Below are positions 8,090-16,900 of a stretch of 64,000 nt of DNA, piece after piece. The position numbers and the translations under genes were made by a program. The notes beneath the pieces are model-generated. The model was not told the origin of the DNA. It was given only the letters and a program-made list of their open reading frames with translations, and did no database searches. The stretch covers positions 682,001-746,000 of the forward strand of contig NZ_CP017812.1 of assembly GCF_001856685.1 (NCBI RefSeq), given 5' to 3'. How positions within the stretch are numbered: position 1 is the stretch's first letter; each line of letters begins with the position of its first letter. This DNA is from Boudabousia tangfeifanii (GTDB lineage Bacteria; Actinomycetota; Actinomycetes; Actinomycetales; Actinomycetaceae).

Positions 8090-8260
8090 CCCAACCAAAG
8101 ACCTAGAACCACGTCAAAACGCGTGAACTACACTGCATTAAGGTTTTATTGCGGACAAGAAGAATGGTTCGTCAACCAATATTTTGCTAATTTTACGTTT
8201 CGTGTCCATTTTCACCCTCTATTGGTGCGGAAAAGTAAAGAAAATGCAGTTAATCTTTTA

Positions 8261-9085
8261 ATGATGAATAACTCGCCGATTGGTTTCTTTGATTCGGGGG
8301 TGGGCGGCCTAACCGTGGCACGCGCCGTCCTCGACCAATTGCCGCATGAACAAATCATCTACGTAGGCGACACTGCGCACGTTCCTTACGGCACTAAAAC
8401 CCTAGAACAAGTTCGGCGTTATAGCTTGGCCATTATGGACAACCTAGCTAATCGTGGCGTCAAAATGCTGGTAATCGCCTGTAACACCGCCTCCTCGGCA
8501 GTATTGGCCGAAGCCCAAGAACGCTACGATATCCCAGTAATTGGCGTCATTGAGCCCGCGGTACGTGCCGCCCTCGCGGTGACCAAAAACCACAAAGTAG
8601 GCGTGATTGCCACCCCCGCAACTGTTTGCTCGGGGGCTTACGAAAAAACTTTCGCCCAAAACGGGAATGTCAAAGTCTACTCGCAAGCTGCCCCTGGTTT
8701 CGTTGACCTCGTCGAATCGGGCGTCACCAGTGGCCTAGAAGCCATCGACCTAGCACACACTTACCTGGATGAGATCCGCAATGAAGGCGTCGACACTCTC
8801 GTCCTTGGCTGTACTCACTACCCGCATCTACAGGCCGTCATCTCTTACGTGATGGGCGGGGGAGTCACCCTCGTCTCATCCTCGGACGAAACTGCCAAAG
8901 ATATCTTCCGGCAGCTGGCCCAAACCGAATCTTTCCGCGACCCGCAGCTACCCAAACCCAAACACGAGTTCTACACCACCGGAACGGGAGAAACCTTCTC
9001 GCGACTAGCCTCGCGATTCCTTGGTCCAGTGGTAGAACAGGTGGACATTTTGCCACCATCATCCAATACTGGAGTGACAAAATAA
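8261..9085 (+). CDS. murI: glutamate racemase
   Basis: Interconverts L- and D-glutamate for peptidoglycan synthesis. The frame is open from 8123, but similarity begins at SPIGFFDSGVGGLTV, so the ATG at 8261 (or 8264) is preferred. This gives 274 residues, the normal family length. The two catalytic cysteines are Cys74 in ACNTASS and Cys184 in GCTHYP. The stop overlaps the next ATG by one base (TAATG), so the two genes form a coupled pair. The murI/MBL-fold pairing matches mycobacterial Rv1338/Rv1339. Confidence 0.93.
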   Translation: MMNNSPIGFFDSGVGGLTVARAVLDQLPHEQIIYVGDTAHVPYGTKTLEQVRRYSLAIMDNLANRGVKMLVIACNTASSAVLAEAQERYDIPVIGVIEPAVRAALAVTKNHKVGVIATPATVCSGAYEKTFAQNGNVKVYSQAAPGFVDLVESGVTSGLEAIDLAHTYLDEIRNEGVDTLVLGCTHYPHLQAVISYVMGGGVTLVSSSDETAKDIFRQLAQTESFRDPQLPKPKHEFYTTGTGETFSRLASRFLGPVVEQVDILPPSSNTGVTK

Positions 9086-9987
9086 TGAAGTTAACAATCG
9101 TCGGATGCACTGGTTCCATGTCAGGACCCAAATCTGCCGCCTCTTGCTACCTGCTGCAAGCAATGGGGCCAGATGGCAACGGCGGAGAACGCATGTGGAA
9201 CATCGTTTTCGACCTCGGCCCCGGATCCTACGGGCAACTATGGAACTACATTGACCCCTCAAAACTAGATGCGGTCATTTTCTCCCATTTGCATGCCGAC
9301 CATTGCGCTGATCTTATTTCACTTCAGGTCTACCAAAAATGGGCGCCGGGCCGACCTGGGCGTCCCGTCACCATGATTGCCCCAAAGGGGATTGAACAAC
9401 GCATCCGCGAAATCGACGGAGACCACCAAGCTAGTTACCAAGAAGAATTCGACTTCTGGGAAATCGCTGACGACCGTCGTCACTTCGAAATCGGACCATT
9501 CAAACTTGAAGCCTTCCAAGGATGGCACACCATCGAATCCTACGGCTTCAGAGTTACTGGACCTGCTTCACATCCCGCTTCGCAGTCGCGTGGAGTTACC
9601 ATCCTCGGTCACGAAAAATACCCTGTGGCCTCAGACGGTGGCGGAATCCTGCTAGATGACACTCTGCCTAATGACACCTCCACCTTCGCCTACACCGGTG
9701 ATACTGACTATTGCGAAGAAATCGTCAAAATGGCGACTGGCGTCGATTTGTTGCTAGCCGAGGCCGGTTTCCTCAAAGCCGAAACTGACAAAATTGAAGG
9801 AGACGTCTCTGGCGTCCACATGACTGGGGTATCGACTGGACGTCTAGCCAAAGAAGCGCAAGTTGGTGGCATGATTATCACCCACATCCAGCCCTGGACC
9901 CCACGTGGAGCCGTCTGGGACGAAGTACGTGAAAACTGGCACGGGCCACTGATTATCGCCGACACAGGTTTACGCTTTACCGTCTAA
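9085..9987 (+). CDS. metallo-beta-lactamase-fold hydrolase, Rv1339-like
   Basis: 300-residue MBL-fold protein with the metal-binding signature SHLHADHCAD (His68, His70, Asp72, His73), a later YTGDTDYCEE stretch supplying another metal ligand, and THIQPWTP near the C-terminus. Its place directly after murI matches M. tuberculosis Rv1339, reported to be an atypical class II cyclic-nucleotide phosphodiesterase. A role in cAMP turnover is therefore the best inference. Other members of the fold act on RNA or small phosphodiesters, so the substrate is not certain. Predicted cytoplasmic. The gene ends before the hairpin at 10056-10091. Confidence 0.85.
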   Translation: MKLTIVGCTGSMSGPKSAASCYLLQAMGPDGNGGERMWNIVFDLGPGSYGQLWNYIDPSKLDAVIFSHLHADHCADLISLQVYQKWAPGRPGRPVTMIAPKGIEQRIREIDGDHQASYQEEFDFWEIADDRRHFEIGPFKLEAFQGWHTIESYGFRVTGPASHPASQSRGVTILGHEKYPVASDGGGILLDDTLPNDTSTFAYTGDTDYCEEIVKMATGVDLLLAEAGFLKAETDKIEGDVSGVHMTGVSTGRLAKEAQVGGMIITHIQPWTPRGAVWDEVRENWHGPLIIADTGLRFTV

Positions 9988-10055
9988 ACGACCCGAACAA
10001 AAGGTCGCAATCGCCAGCCGCGGGACTTTGCCAAAGCCCGCCACTCAGACATAAC

Positions 10056-10091
10056 CGAGGGCGAGGATCCAACTTGGAATCCTCGCCCTCG
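10056..10091. terminator. terminator built from an inverted pair of CGAGGGCG octamers
   Basis: 13-bp perfect stem (10056-10068 with 10079-10091) and a 10-nt loop between convergent genes. Each arm begins with the octamer that is over-represented across this window (CGAGGGCG at 10056, CGCCCTCG at 10084). It can act on both strands. Confidence 0.8.
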
Positions 10092-10109
10092 AACAGTTTA
10101 GACGCCCAG

Positions 10110-10739
10110 TTATAAGAGCTCAGCAATCTTTGGGGCCAAAGCTCGGAAGGCTCGACCTCGATGCGAAATCTGATTCTTTTCTTCCGGGGGAAGCTGCGCC
10201 ATCGAACGGTAATCGCCCTCGGGAGCAAAAATTGGGTCGTAGCCGAAACCGCCCTCACCAGTACGCTCAAACAGGAGCGAGCCCTTCACTTCACCCAACT
10301 CGACGAACTCCTCGCCGGAAGGCAAAACCAAAGCGGCAGCAGCCACGAAACTAGCCTGACGATGCTCAGGAGCAATATCGGCTAACTGGGCCAACAATAG
10401 GTCCAGATTGGCGTTATCGTCACCATGATGTCCACACCAGCGGGCCGAGAAAATCCCGGGAGCACCACCAAGCACCTCGACACAAATTCCAGAGTCGTCA
10501 GCAATCGCAGGCAAGCCAGTCTGCTCAGCTACTGCTCGCGCCTTCAACAAAGAATTCGCAGCGAAAGTAACCCCATCCTCGATCGGTTCAGTCAAATGTA
10601 AATCAGCTGCACCAATCAACCAATCCGCTTCAAAGCCAGGAATCGCCTGCGCTAAAATCGTCCGCAGTTCCCCAACCTTATGAGCATTATGGGTGGCCAA
10701 TACTAACTTGGCATTACCCAACGATAAGTCAGACATCAA
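10110..10739 (-). CDS. rdgB: non-canonical purine NTP pyrophosphatase (RdgB/HAM1 family)
   Basis: Hydrolyses ITP, dITP and XTP to monophosphates, keeping deaminated purines out of nucleic acids. The 209 residues have the family start (LVLATHNAHKVGELR), the DDSGICVEVLGGAPGIFSARW block with its catalytic acidic pair, and the late FGYDPIFAPEG and SHRGRAFRAL motifs. The ATG at 10739 or the adjacent ATG at 10736 may start the protein. It lies 66 nt downstream of rph on the same strand; rph-rdgB adjacency is conserved in actinobacteria. Confidence 0.95.
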   Translation of the reverse strand: MMSDLSLGNAKLVLATHNAHKVGELRTILAQAIPGFEADWLIGAADLHLTEPIEDGVTFAANSLLKARAVAEQTGLPAIADDSGICVEVLGGAPGIFSARWCGHHGDDNANLDLLLAQLADIAPEHRQASFVAAAALVLPSGEEFVELGEVKGSLLFERTGEGGFGYDPIFAPEGDYRSMAQLPPEEKNQISHRGRAFRALAPKIAELL

Positions 10740-10805
10740 ATCACTCCTTAAACCGGTTTTTAAAGGCCGCTCACCGCCTAAAGCGGCAAAATCTAAATGT
10801 CTTAC

Positions 10806-11606
10806 TCAGGCTTCTGAAATTGTGCCGTTGGCGCTATCCCACACCACAGTAGTGCCAGGAGCTGCCGCCAAAGAAGCCTGCTGCAAACGGGCCAAATCAG
10901 CATTACCAGCAGTAGCCAAATCCAAAAGCGCATTCAGCTCATCACGGTTAAACGTGCCATGTTCCGCAGTGCCCTGCACCTCAACAAACTGGCCGTTACC
11001 GCACATCACCACATTCATGTCAGTGCCAGCAGTAACATCTTCGGTGTAAGGCAAATCGAGGCAAGGAACACCATCAATAATCCCAACTGAAATTGCAGAA
11101 ACGCTATCAGTTAGTACCCGCTTGCCGGCAGGTAAAATACCATTTGCCTTCGCGTACTCGACCGCTTCCGCCAAGGCCACATAAGCGCCGGTAATTGCGG
11201 CAGTACGAGTACCGCCATCAGCTTGCAAAACATCGCAGTCCAAGACAATTGTGTTTTCACCCAACGCTGCCATATCAACTACTGCACGCAAAGAACGACC
11301 AAGTAGGCGAGAAATTTCTTGGGTGCGGCCACCCACCTTTCCCTTCACCGATTCACGCTGATTACGAGTTGAGGTAGCCCGCGGTAGCATGGCGTATTCG
11401 CCAGTTACCCAGCCTTCGCCGCTGTCCTTCTTCCAGCGAGGTACGCCCTCGGTAAACGAAGCAACACAAAGCACACGGGTATTACCAAACTCGACCAAAA
11501 CAGAGCCTTCACCAGCCTGCTGCCAAGAACGAGTAATCCGAATCTGACGGAGCTGATTAGGGGTACGGCCATCTACACGGGAATAATTGTTTTCAGTTTC
11601 ACTCAT
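10806..11606 (-). CDS. rph: ribonuclease PH
   Basis: Phosphate-dependent 3'-5' exoribonuclease that trims tRNA 3' ends; a hexameric cytoplasmic enzyme. The 266 residues have the family start ([13 protein letters not shown]), the substrate loop [10 protein letters not shown] with [39 protein letters not shown], and DLPYTED. Length and motifs are complete. No Shine-Dalgarno precedes the ATG. TAACCT ends 6 nt upstream, which suggests a leaderless mRNA. It probably forms an operon with rdgB. Confidence 0.96.
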   Translation of the reverse strand: MSETENNYSRVDGRTPNQLRQIRITRSWQQAGEGSVLVEFGNTRVLCVASFTEGVPRWKKDSGEGWVTGEYAMLPRATSTRNQRESVKGKVGGRTQEISRLLGRSLRAVVDMAALGENTIVLDCDVLQADGGTRTAAITGAYVALAEAVEYAKANGILPAGKRVLTDSVSAISVGIIDGVPCLDLPYTEDVTAGTDMNVVMCGNGQFVEVQGTAEHGTFNRDELNALLDLATAGNADLARLQQASLAAAPGTTVVWDSANGTISEA

Positions 11607-11612
11607 GACTTT

Positions 11613-11618
11613 AGGTTA
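11613..11618 (-). promoter_or_regulatory. -10 hexamer TAACCT for rph
   Basis: Minus-strand TAACCT ends 6 nt before the rph ATG (11604-11606). Leaderless-type spacing. Confidence 0.45.
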
Positions 11619-11648
11619 CCTTGCTAGAGCGAATGGTGGCGACTGCGG

Positions 11649-11654
11649 TAGTTT
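11649..11654 (+). promoter_or_regulatory. -10 hexamer TAGTTT for nudC
   Basis: TAGTTT ends 6 nt before the GTG at 11661, with no Shine-Dalgarno between them. Confidence 0.45.
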
Positions 11655-11660
11655 AGAAGT

Positions 11661-12653
11661 GTGAAAACTACAGCGCCAGCAATCGAAACAGATAAAAACC
11701 TGCCAGCACATGACGAAGAGTTCCTCGCCAAGCTAATAGAAGAGCCGAAAGTTACGGCTGTTCTTGCCGGTCCGCGAGGAACCTACTGGTCGCCACTAAT
11801 CATGGCCGAGCAGGAAGAAAATGCTGAAATAAAGACGGAAATTGGCGACGACGATCTATTCGTCACAGTTTCCGGCAAGCTCGCAGTTCAGTGTCTGCGA
11901 GCCGGCAAAGGCGCCTGGCTAGAAGGCCCAGCTAGCGAGGCCACCATGTTTTTACCTGCGCCAGAAGTCATGGACGCCCTCGGTCTGCCAGCAAGTGGAT
12001 TGAGTCGATATTCCGAAACTGGGGCGCAACAAGACGACCTCGATCGGGGCATGCTCAATCGTGCTCTTGCGCTCTATGCTTGGCAGGAAAATGCTAAATA
12101 TTGTGAGCGATGTGGCGGTGCGTTGGAACTAGTCCTTCTGGGCTGGGCAAAGACTTGCCCGCAGTGTGATCGCATAGTCTACCCTCGGACAGATCCTGCG
12201 ATGATTGTTGGGGTGCACGATCTTGAAGGACGCCTCCTTTTGGCGAACAATGCCAACTGGGAACCTACCCGCTACAGCTTGCTGGCTGGTTATACCGAGG
12301 CCGGTGAAACCGTCGAAACAACGGTCTGGCGTGAAATCGGTGAAGAAGTGGGGATCGAACCAACCACACTTGCCACCTTGCAATATTTGGGATCGCAAGT
12401 CTGGCCACTACCACGTTCTCTCATGCTGGGATACCGGCTCAAACTGGAGCTATCAGCTCAGGAAGCTGACCAGATCATTAAGGTCGATCAAAAAGAACTG
12501 CGAGACGCTCGATTCTTTACTCGCCAGGAGTATTTGGATGCGGTCAAGAGCGGGGAAGTGACCACCCCAAGCCAGGTCAGTTTTGCTTACAATTACATCA
12601 CTTCGTGGCTTTCGGACGAGGATCTTTATCTTCCTTGGGAAGAGGAAGACTAG
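11661..12653 (+). CDS. nudC: NAD(+) diphosphatase / NAD-decapping Nudix hydrolase
   Basis: Cleaves NAD(H) to NMN(H) and AMP, and in characterised relatives removes NAD caps from RNA. The 330 residues contain an N-terminal NUDIX-like part, a zinc ribbon (Cys148, Cys151, Cys166, Cys169), the Nudix box starting GYTEAGETVE and ending REIGEEVGI (about residues 209-231), and the NADH-type signature SQVWPLPRSLMLGY. The GTG start has no ribosome binding site but has a well-placed -10 hexamer. The next gene, a UvrD2-like helicase, follows nudC in mycobacteria too. Confidence 0.94.
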   Translation: MKTTAPAIETDKNLPAHDEEFLAKLIEEPKVTAVLAGPRGTYWSPLIMAEQEENAEIKTEIGDDDLFVTVSGKLAVQCLRAGKGAWLEGPASEATMFLPAPEVMDALGLPASGLSRYSETGAQQDDLDRGMLNRALALYAWQENAKYCERCGGALELVLLGWAKTCPQCDRIVYPRTDPAMIVGVHDLEGRLLLANNANWEPTRYSLLAGYTEAGETVETTVWREIGEEVGIEPTTLATLQYLGSQVWPLPRSLMLGYRLKLELSAQEADQIIKVDQKELRDARFFTRQEYLDAVKSGEVTTPSQVSFAYNYITSWLSDEDLYLPWEEED

Positions 12654-12744
12654 CTCCTTTAGGCAAGCTATTCACAGGCGTGAGATTCCCCAACCAAGCG
12701 GTTCATAACTAGGGAAATCTGGCCGTGCATGACACACTATCAGG

Positions 12745-14751
12745 GTGGAAAAACTTAGCCCAGATGATTTACTGCTAGCCCTCGATGCGGAGCAACGACA
12801 AGTCGCTCAAAGCACCTCTGGGCCAGTTTGTGTGCTCGCTGGTGCTGGAACCGGTAAAACTAGGGCCATTACTTACCGGATCGCTTATGGCATTGCCACG
12901 GGCGCTTTTAACCCCAACCAAATTTTAGCGGTGACATTCACCGCCCGAGCAGCCGCTGAAATGCATCAACGACTAGTTTCTTTGGGAGCGCCTCGGGTCC
13001 AAGCGCGCACTTTCCACAGTGCTGCCTTGCGTCAGTTGCGTTATTTCTGGCCTCATGCCATTGGTGGCTCTATGCCACAGATACTTGAACACAAAGTTTC
13101 TTTAGTATCTTCATGTGCTAAGCGTTTAGGCCTCAGCTCTGACAAAGTCTCCATTAGGGATTTCGCTGCTGAAATTGAATGGTCTAAGTTTTCCCTAATC
13201 TCGCCCTCGGATTATGCGGCAGAAATCGACAAGCGAAAGCGTCCCGTGCCTGGGGATCTCAGCGCTGAAAAAATGGCCAAGCTAATCTCGCTTTATGAAG
13301 AAAGCAAGCATACTGCTGGGGTGATTGATTTCGAGGACGTTTTGCTACTAACTATTGGCATGATTGAAAACCGTCCCGATATTGCCCAAAGAATTCGTGA
13401 GCAATACCAGCACTTTGTGGTGGATGAGTATCAGGATATTTCGCAGCTTGGTCAACGACTGCTAGATGGCTGGCTCGGTGGTCGTCAAAACCTTTGTGTG
13501 GTTGGTGATCCTGCCCAAACGATTTACTCGTTTGCAGGGGCCTCCTCGAATTATTTACAGAACTTCACTGTCAAGTATCCTAACGCCAAGAAAATCGTTC
13601 TTAATCGCGACTATCGATCTACTCCCCAAATCGTTTCAGTAGCAAATACTGTGGTAGCCGGCTGCGGAAGAGAAGTAGTAAAGCTCCGTTCCCAATTGCC
13701 CTCCGATGCGGCTGTGGCTTTCGAAAGCTATGCAGACGAAGCAGAACAAGCATCGCAAATAGCCGCCCAGATTAAACGTTTGCAAGCACAAGGCACATCG
13801 CTGAGCCAGATCGCGATTTTGCTACGGACTAATGCGCAATCGGCGTCATTTGAACAGGCCCTCGAGCAAGCAAAGATTAGCTATCAACTACGCGGTGGGG
13901 AGCAGTTCTTCCAGCGGCAAGAAGTTATGCGAACAGTCCGTGCTTTTGTTTCTACCGCCCTTGGTGCAGAGCAAGTTAGTGCAGCTGAATTAATGAAAGA
14001 GTGTGCCTCTGGTAATGGCTGGACTCAAACAGTGCCCGCTCAAGGTGGCGCCTTACGTGATCGTTGGGATGCTTTACAATCGCTGGTCAACTTGGCTCAG
14101 GATCGTGACGCCGAGGGGGTTAGTCTCCGGGCGGTGGCGCAAGAACTTCAAGATCGAATTGAAGCCAAGCATCCACCGGCACTTGAAGCGGTAACGATTG
14201 CGACCTTACATGCCGCTAAAGGCCTGGAATGGGAAGCAGTATTTTTACCTTCCTTAGTTGAAGGATTGATTCCTTTTTCCTTGTCGAAAACTTCAGAGCA
14301 AATTGCGGAAGAAAATCGTCTGCTTTATGTTGGGGTGACTCGTGCCAAACGACTGCTCTATATGAGTTACCATCGTTTCCGGGAAGGGACTCGTGGCAAA
14401 CAAAAGCGTTCCCGCTTCTTACAGAAAATTTGGCCTGCGGAATTAGACCAGCCAGAAAAGAAATCGAGCGCGAGCTCAAAAACTCGTAGGAAAGTGGCTC
14501 AAAAAGCTTTTTGGGATGAGTCAGATGATGCGACCATCGCTCGATTTGAAGCTTTAAAGGCTTGGCGGACCAAAGTACATTTAGAAATCAAGAAACCGGC
14601 CTACACCATTTTCGCTGACGACACTTTGCGTCACATTGCCCAACTTGATCCGGATTCCCTTACTGCCTTGGGGCAAGCTCGGGGAGTGGGCAATGTGAAG
14701 CTGGATATGTGGGGCGAAGAAGTACTGGCGGTTTTGCAAAATTGCCGATAG
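12745..14751 (+). CDS. uvrD2: UvrD/Rep-family 3'-5' DNA helicase with HRDC domain (UvrD2-like)
   Basis: 668-residue superfamily 1A helicase for DNA repair. Walker A is GAGTGKT (residues 33-39). It also has a VTFTARAAAEM motif, DEYQDIS, GDPAQTIYSFAGA, the YRST motif, and TLHAAKGLEWEAVFL with a GVTRAKRLLYMS end. The last 80 residues form an HRDC domain, the layout of mycobacterial UvrD2. The tetracysteine motif described between helicase core and HRDC in mycobacterial UvrD2 is not seen; a Lys/Ser-rich linker takes its place. The GTG start lies 4 nt after a CACTAT hexamer, possibly leaderless. Its stop touches the stop of the convergent next gene. Confidence 0.92.
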   Translation: MEKLSPDDLLLALDAEQRQVAQSTSGPVCVLAGAGTGKTRAITYRIAYGIATGAFNPNQILAVTFTARAAAEMHQRLVSLGAPRVQARTFHSAALRQLRYFWPHAIGGSMPQILEHKVSLVSSCAKRLGLSSDKVSIRDFAAEIEWSKFSLISPSDYAAEIDKRKRPVPGDLSAEKMAKLISLYEESKHTAGVIDFEDVLLLTIGMIENRPDIAQRIREQYQHFVVDEYQDISQLGQRLLDGWLGGRQNLCVVGDPAQTIYSFAGASSNYLQNFTVKYPNAKKIVLNRDYRSTPQIVSVANTVVAGCGREVVKLRSQLPSDAAVAFESYADEAEQASQIAAQIKRLQAQGTSLSQIAILLRTNAQSASFEQALEQAKISYQLRGGEQFFQRQEVMRTVRAFVSTALGAEQVSAAELMKECASGNGWTQTVPAQGGALRDRWDALQSLVNLAQDRDAEGVSLRAVAQELQDRIEAKHPPALEAVTIATLHAAKGLEWEAVFLPSLVEGLIPFSLSKTSEQIAEENRLLYVGVTRAKRLLYMSYHRFREGTRGKQKRSRFLQKIWPAELDQPEKKSSASSKTRRKVAQKAFWDESDDATIARFEALKAWRTKVHLEIKKPAYTIFADDTLRHIAQLDPDSLTALGQARGVGNVKLDMWGEEVLAVLQNCR

Positions 14752-15792
14752 CTAGCGCTTTAGTTCTTGTCCGACTACCGGATCATGAGTGCAAAAGGAA
14801 AAACGCTGACATTGACATGATGGATGGGCCTGCCAAAAAGAATGCTGGATTTGTGTATCGTACGTAGGAATATACAACTGGGTGCCGATTGGAACTTGGT
14901 TTCGATTATCTAGGAAATCAAGAACTATGCGGACGATGAATCCAGCAGCCGTAGCTAGCGTGGCACTATCTATCGAGGGCGGATTAGCTCTCGCGAATGT
15001 GCCTTGTAGTGCGTCAGCAACGATGGGCCAAGCACTATCAAGATCAGTCTTATGCAAATCGATGCATTGTGGACAAGGGCCCAGCGCCGGATGGATTAAG
15101 GGGCCGACGCTTAAACCCATTTCGGTGTAAGTAACCATAAGGAAGGGCTGGTCATCAACCGCTAAGAGTTTTGCGAGAGTAGCGGGAAAAGAACCGGCAG
15201 AAATTATGATGCTCAGATCGTGAGTGGGGTAGTTGATACTACGATTTTTAGGCAAGTAATTTCTAAGGAAATCACCGATCGTACCCATTCGACTTTGGCC
15301 GTAGGAATGGGCACTAAAAGGGAAATGCTCGAAGGCTTGGATCGAGGGCGGTTCCAACATTTTGCTGACCACCACATTGCCGATTTCGGCATTTCCTAAT
15401 AGGGCCGCCACCAAAGTGCCTAAACTATTTGCCCCAAAAACTTGGACACTTTTATCTTTCCGTCTTAGATAGCCTGACTGGTGTCCGTCCAGTCGAGCGC
15501 AAAGCATTTGCTCAGCGCTAGCTGCATTTTGGCGAAGCGGATCAGATTCGAGTAAACCATGCTGATCTAGAATCTCCAATAACTCCGTTAAACGTTCTTT
15601 ACTTACGCCCAAAGCCTTGCGGTGACGTTCAAAACGCGAAGGGGAGTAGCGGCGACTTAGCCAGTCTAGCAACGCCTGCTCGTTCCAAGTTAAACCGGTC
15701 AAAATCACGCCATACTTTGGATCACTTCCAATTTGTAACTCACCATTTCTGCGGCTTATTACCGGCAGGCCAGCTCTCAATTTTGGCTGCAT
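14752..15792 (-). CDS. ThiF/cyclodehydratase-like zinc protein
   Basis: 346-residue protein resembling the actinobacterial ThiF-like family found in the uvrD2 neighbourhood (as with Rv3196). The N-terminal ~110 residues form a winged-helix-like region (ERLTELLEILDQHGLLESDP) similar to the peptide-clamp of TOMM enzymes. A Rossmann-like segment follows (VFGANSLGTLVAALL), but no clear ATP-binding GxGxxG. CPQC at about residues 237-240 and C326/C328 probably bind structural zinc as in E1-like enzymes. No precursor peptide or dehydrogenase gene is adjacent, so RiPP synthesis is not supported. The function is unknown. Confidence 0.75.
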   Translation of the reverse strand: MQPKLRAGLPVISRRNGELQIGSDPKYGVILTGLTWNEQALLDWLSRRYSPSRFERHRKALGVSKERLTELLEILDQHGLLESDPLRQNAASAEQMLCARLDGHQSGYLRRKDKSVQVFGANSLGTLVAALLGNAEIGNVVVSKMLEPPSIQAFEHFPFSAHSYGQSRMGTIGDFLRNYLPKNRSINYPTHDLSIIISAGSFPATLAKLLAVDDQPFLMVTYTEMGLSVGPLIHPALGPCPQCIDLHKTDLDSAWPIVADALQGTFARANPPSIDSATLATAAGFIVRIVLDFLDNRNQVPIGTQLYIPTYDTQIQHSFWQAHPSCQCQRFSFCTHDPVVGQELKR

Positions 15793-15932
15793 GATTCCTC
15801 CTTGACGATTTCTGCCTAGTATGTCAAGAAGCTAGGCGAATCTTCGTTTCTCCTATTGACGTTGTGGATAACTTTTGCGGGGAAACAACTGTCCCGTTAA
15901 TCCATTTGGAAACAAAAGTTCAAAGTGAGAAA

Positions 15933-16895
15933 ATGACCCACATGGGTGAAAACATAAGCAGCAGTGACTATCGCGCTAGAAGGCAATGGTGGATTGTCTT
16001 TTTAGTGCTAGTCCTAATAGGTTTTGGAGGACTAATCTATTCGCTTTGGTTCGAAACCACTAGCTCGAAATCAAACCCGCGGGATGCTGCTGTTCCCACC
16101 ACAAGTTCTTTTGAGATCACAGCTACAGCTGGTTTGGCTGCCTCCTTGGACTCTGGCAAAATCCTATTTAGTAAAGAGACTCAAACCGAAGTTGCACCTG
16201 CCTCCCTAGCCAAATTATTCGTGGTGGAGTACGCCATGAGTGTGCTTAAAAACCTAGACTCCGTAAAAGTCGGGGCAGAACAGGCCTTAGTGCCAACGGG
16301 TGCCTCTAAAGCCGGTCTCGTACCCGGTCCTTATTCCGCACGGCAGTTGGCCAGAGCTTCACTGATTCCTTCGGGTTCAGATGCCGCCTACGCTCTTGCG
16401 GCAGGAGCTGCTCGAAAACTTGGTGCTAAAGGTGATGCCCAGGCACAGGTCGATTTCTTCATGGAAAAGTTGTCTACGCATTTGAAAGAACAGGGCTTTA
16501 AAAATACTACGATCGCCGAGCCCTGCGGTTTTCTTCCCGGTTCGACGACTACCGCAGAAGAAGCCCTAAAAATCACCCGCCTAGCTTTGCAAAATACTTT
16601 GATTAAGCAGATTGTGCAAAAACCAACTCAGAAGCTTTTCCAACCAGACGGTAAGGAACTGGTTATGCGCAATACGAACAAGTTCTTAGACCAGAGCAGC
16701 GAGTTCTATCAGCCGAATATCAAAGGCGTAAAAACGGGATCGCTGGAAGGGCTTAACAACCTCATATCTTGGTATCAAGCAGACCAAAAAGCGTACATTT
16801 TCGTAGTTCTTGGTGCGAAAACTGATGAAGATCGTTACCGTGATACCCAAAAACTCATCGATCAGGTAAAAAACTTACCTCAGGAACAGAAGTAA
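15933..16895 (+). CDS. D-alanyl-D-alanine carboxypeptidase-like protein (S11 family)
   Basis: Predicted membrane-anchored penicillin-binding-fold protein that trims stem peptides outside the cell. The frame is open from a GTG at 15864, but the ATG at 15933 (or 15942) gives the expected short cytoplasmic tail before one membrane segment (about residues 19-41). The active-site motif is SLAK (Ser91-Lys94), and KTG is present in GVKTGS near residue 268. The second motif, normally SxN, reads SGSDAA (Ser147-Gly-Ser149), so the asparagine is replaced. Only 5 nt separate its stop from that of the convergent gene. 320 residues is short for the family. Confidence 0.8.
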   Translation: MTHMGENISSSDYRARRQWWIVFLVLVLIGFGGLIYSLWFETTSSKSNPRDAAVPTTSSFEITATAGLAASLDSGKILFSKETQTEVAPASLAKLFVVEYAMSVLKNLDSVKVGAEQALVPTGASKAGLVPGPYSARQLARASLIPSGSDAAYALAAGAARKLGAKGDAQAQVDFFMEKLSTHLKEQGFKNTTIAEPCGFLPGSTTTAEEALKITRLALQNTLIKQIVQKPTQKLFQPDGKELVMRNTNKFLDQSSEFYQPNIKGVKTGSLEGLNNLISWYQADQKAYIFVVLGAKTDEDRYRDTQKLIDQVKNLPQEQK

Positions 16896-16900
16896 ACCGA

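Noticed and set aside
14752..15792. RiPP (thiazole/oxazole peptide) biosynthesis cluster
   Set aside because: Only one ThiF-like protein is present; no precursor peptide, dehydrogenase or exporter lies nearby, and the neighbourhood is housekeeping.
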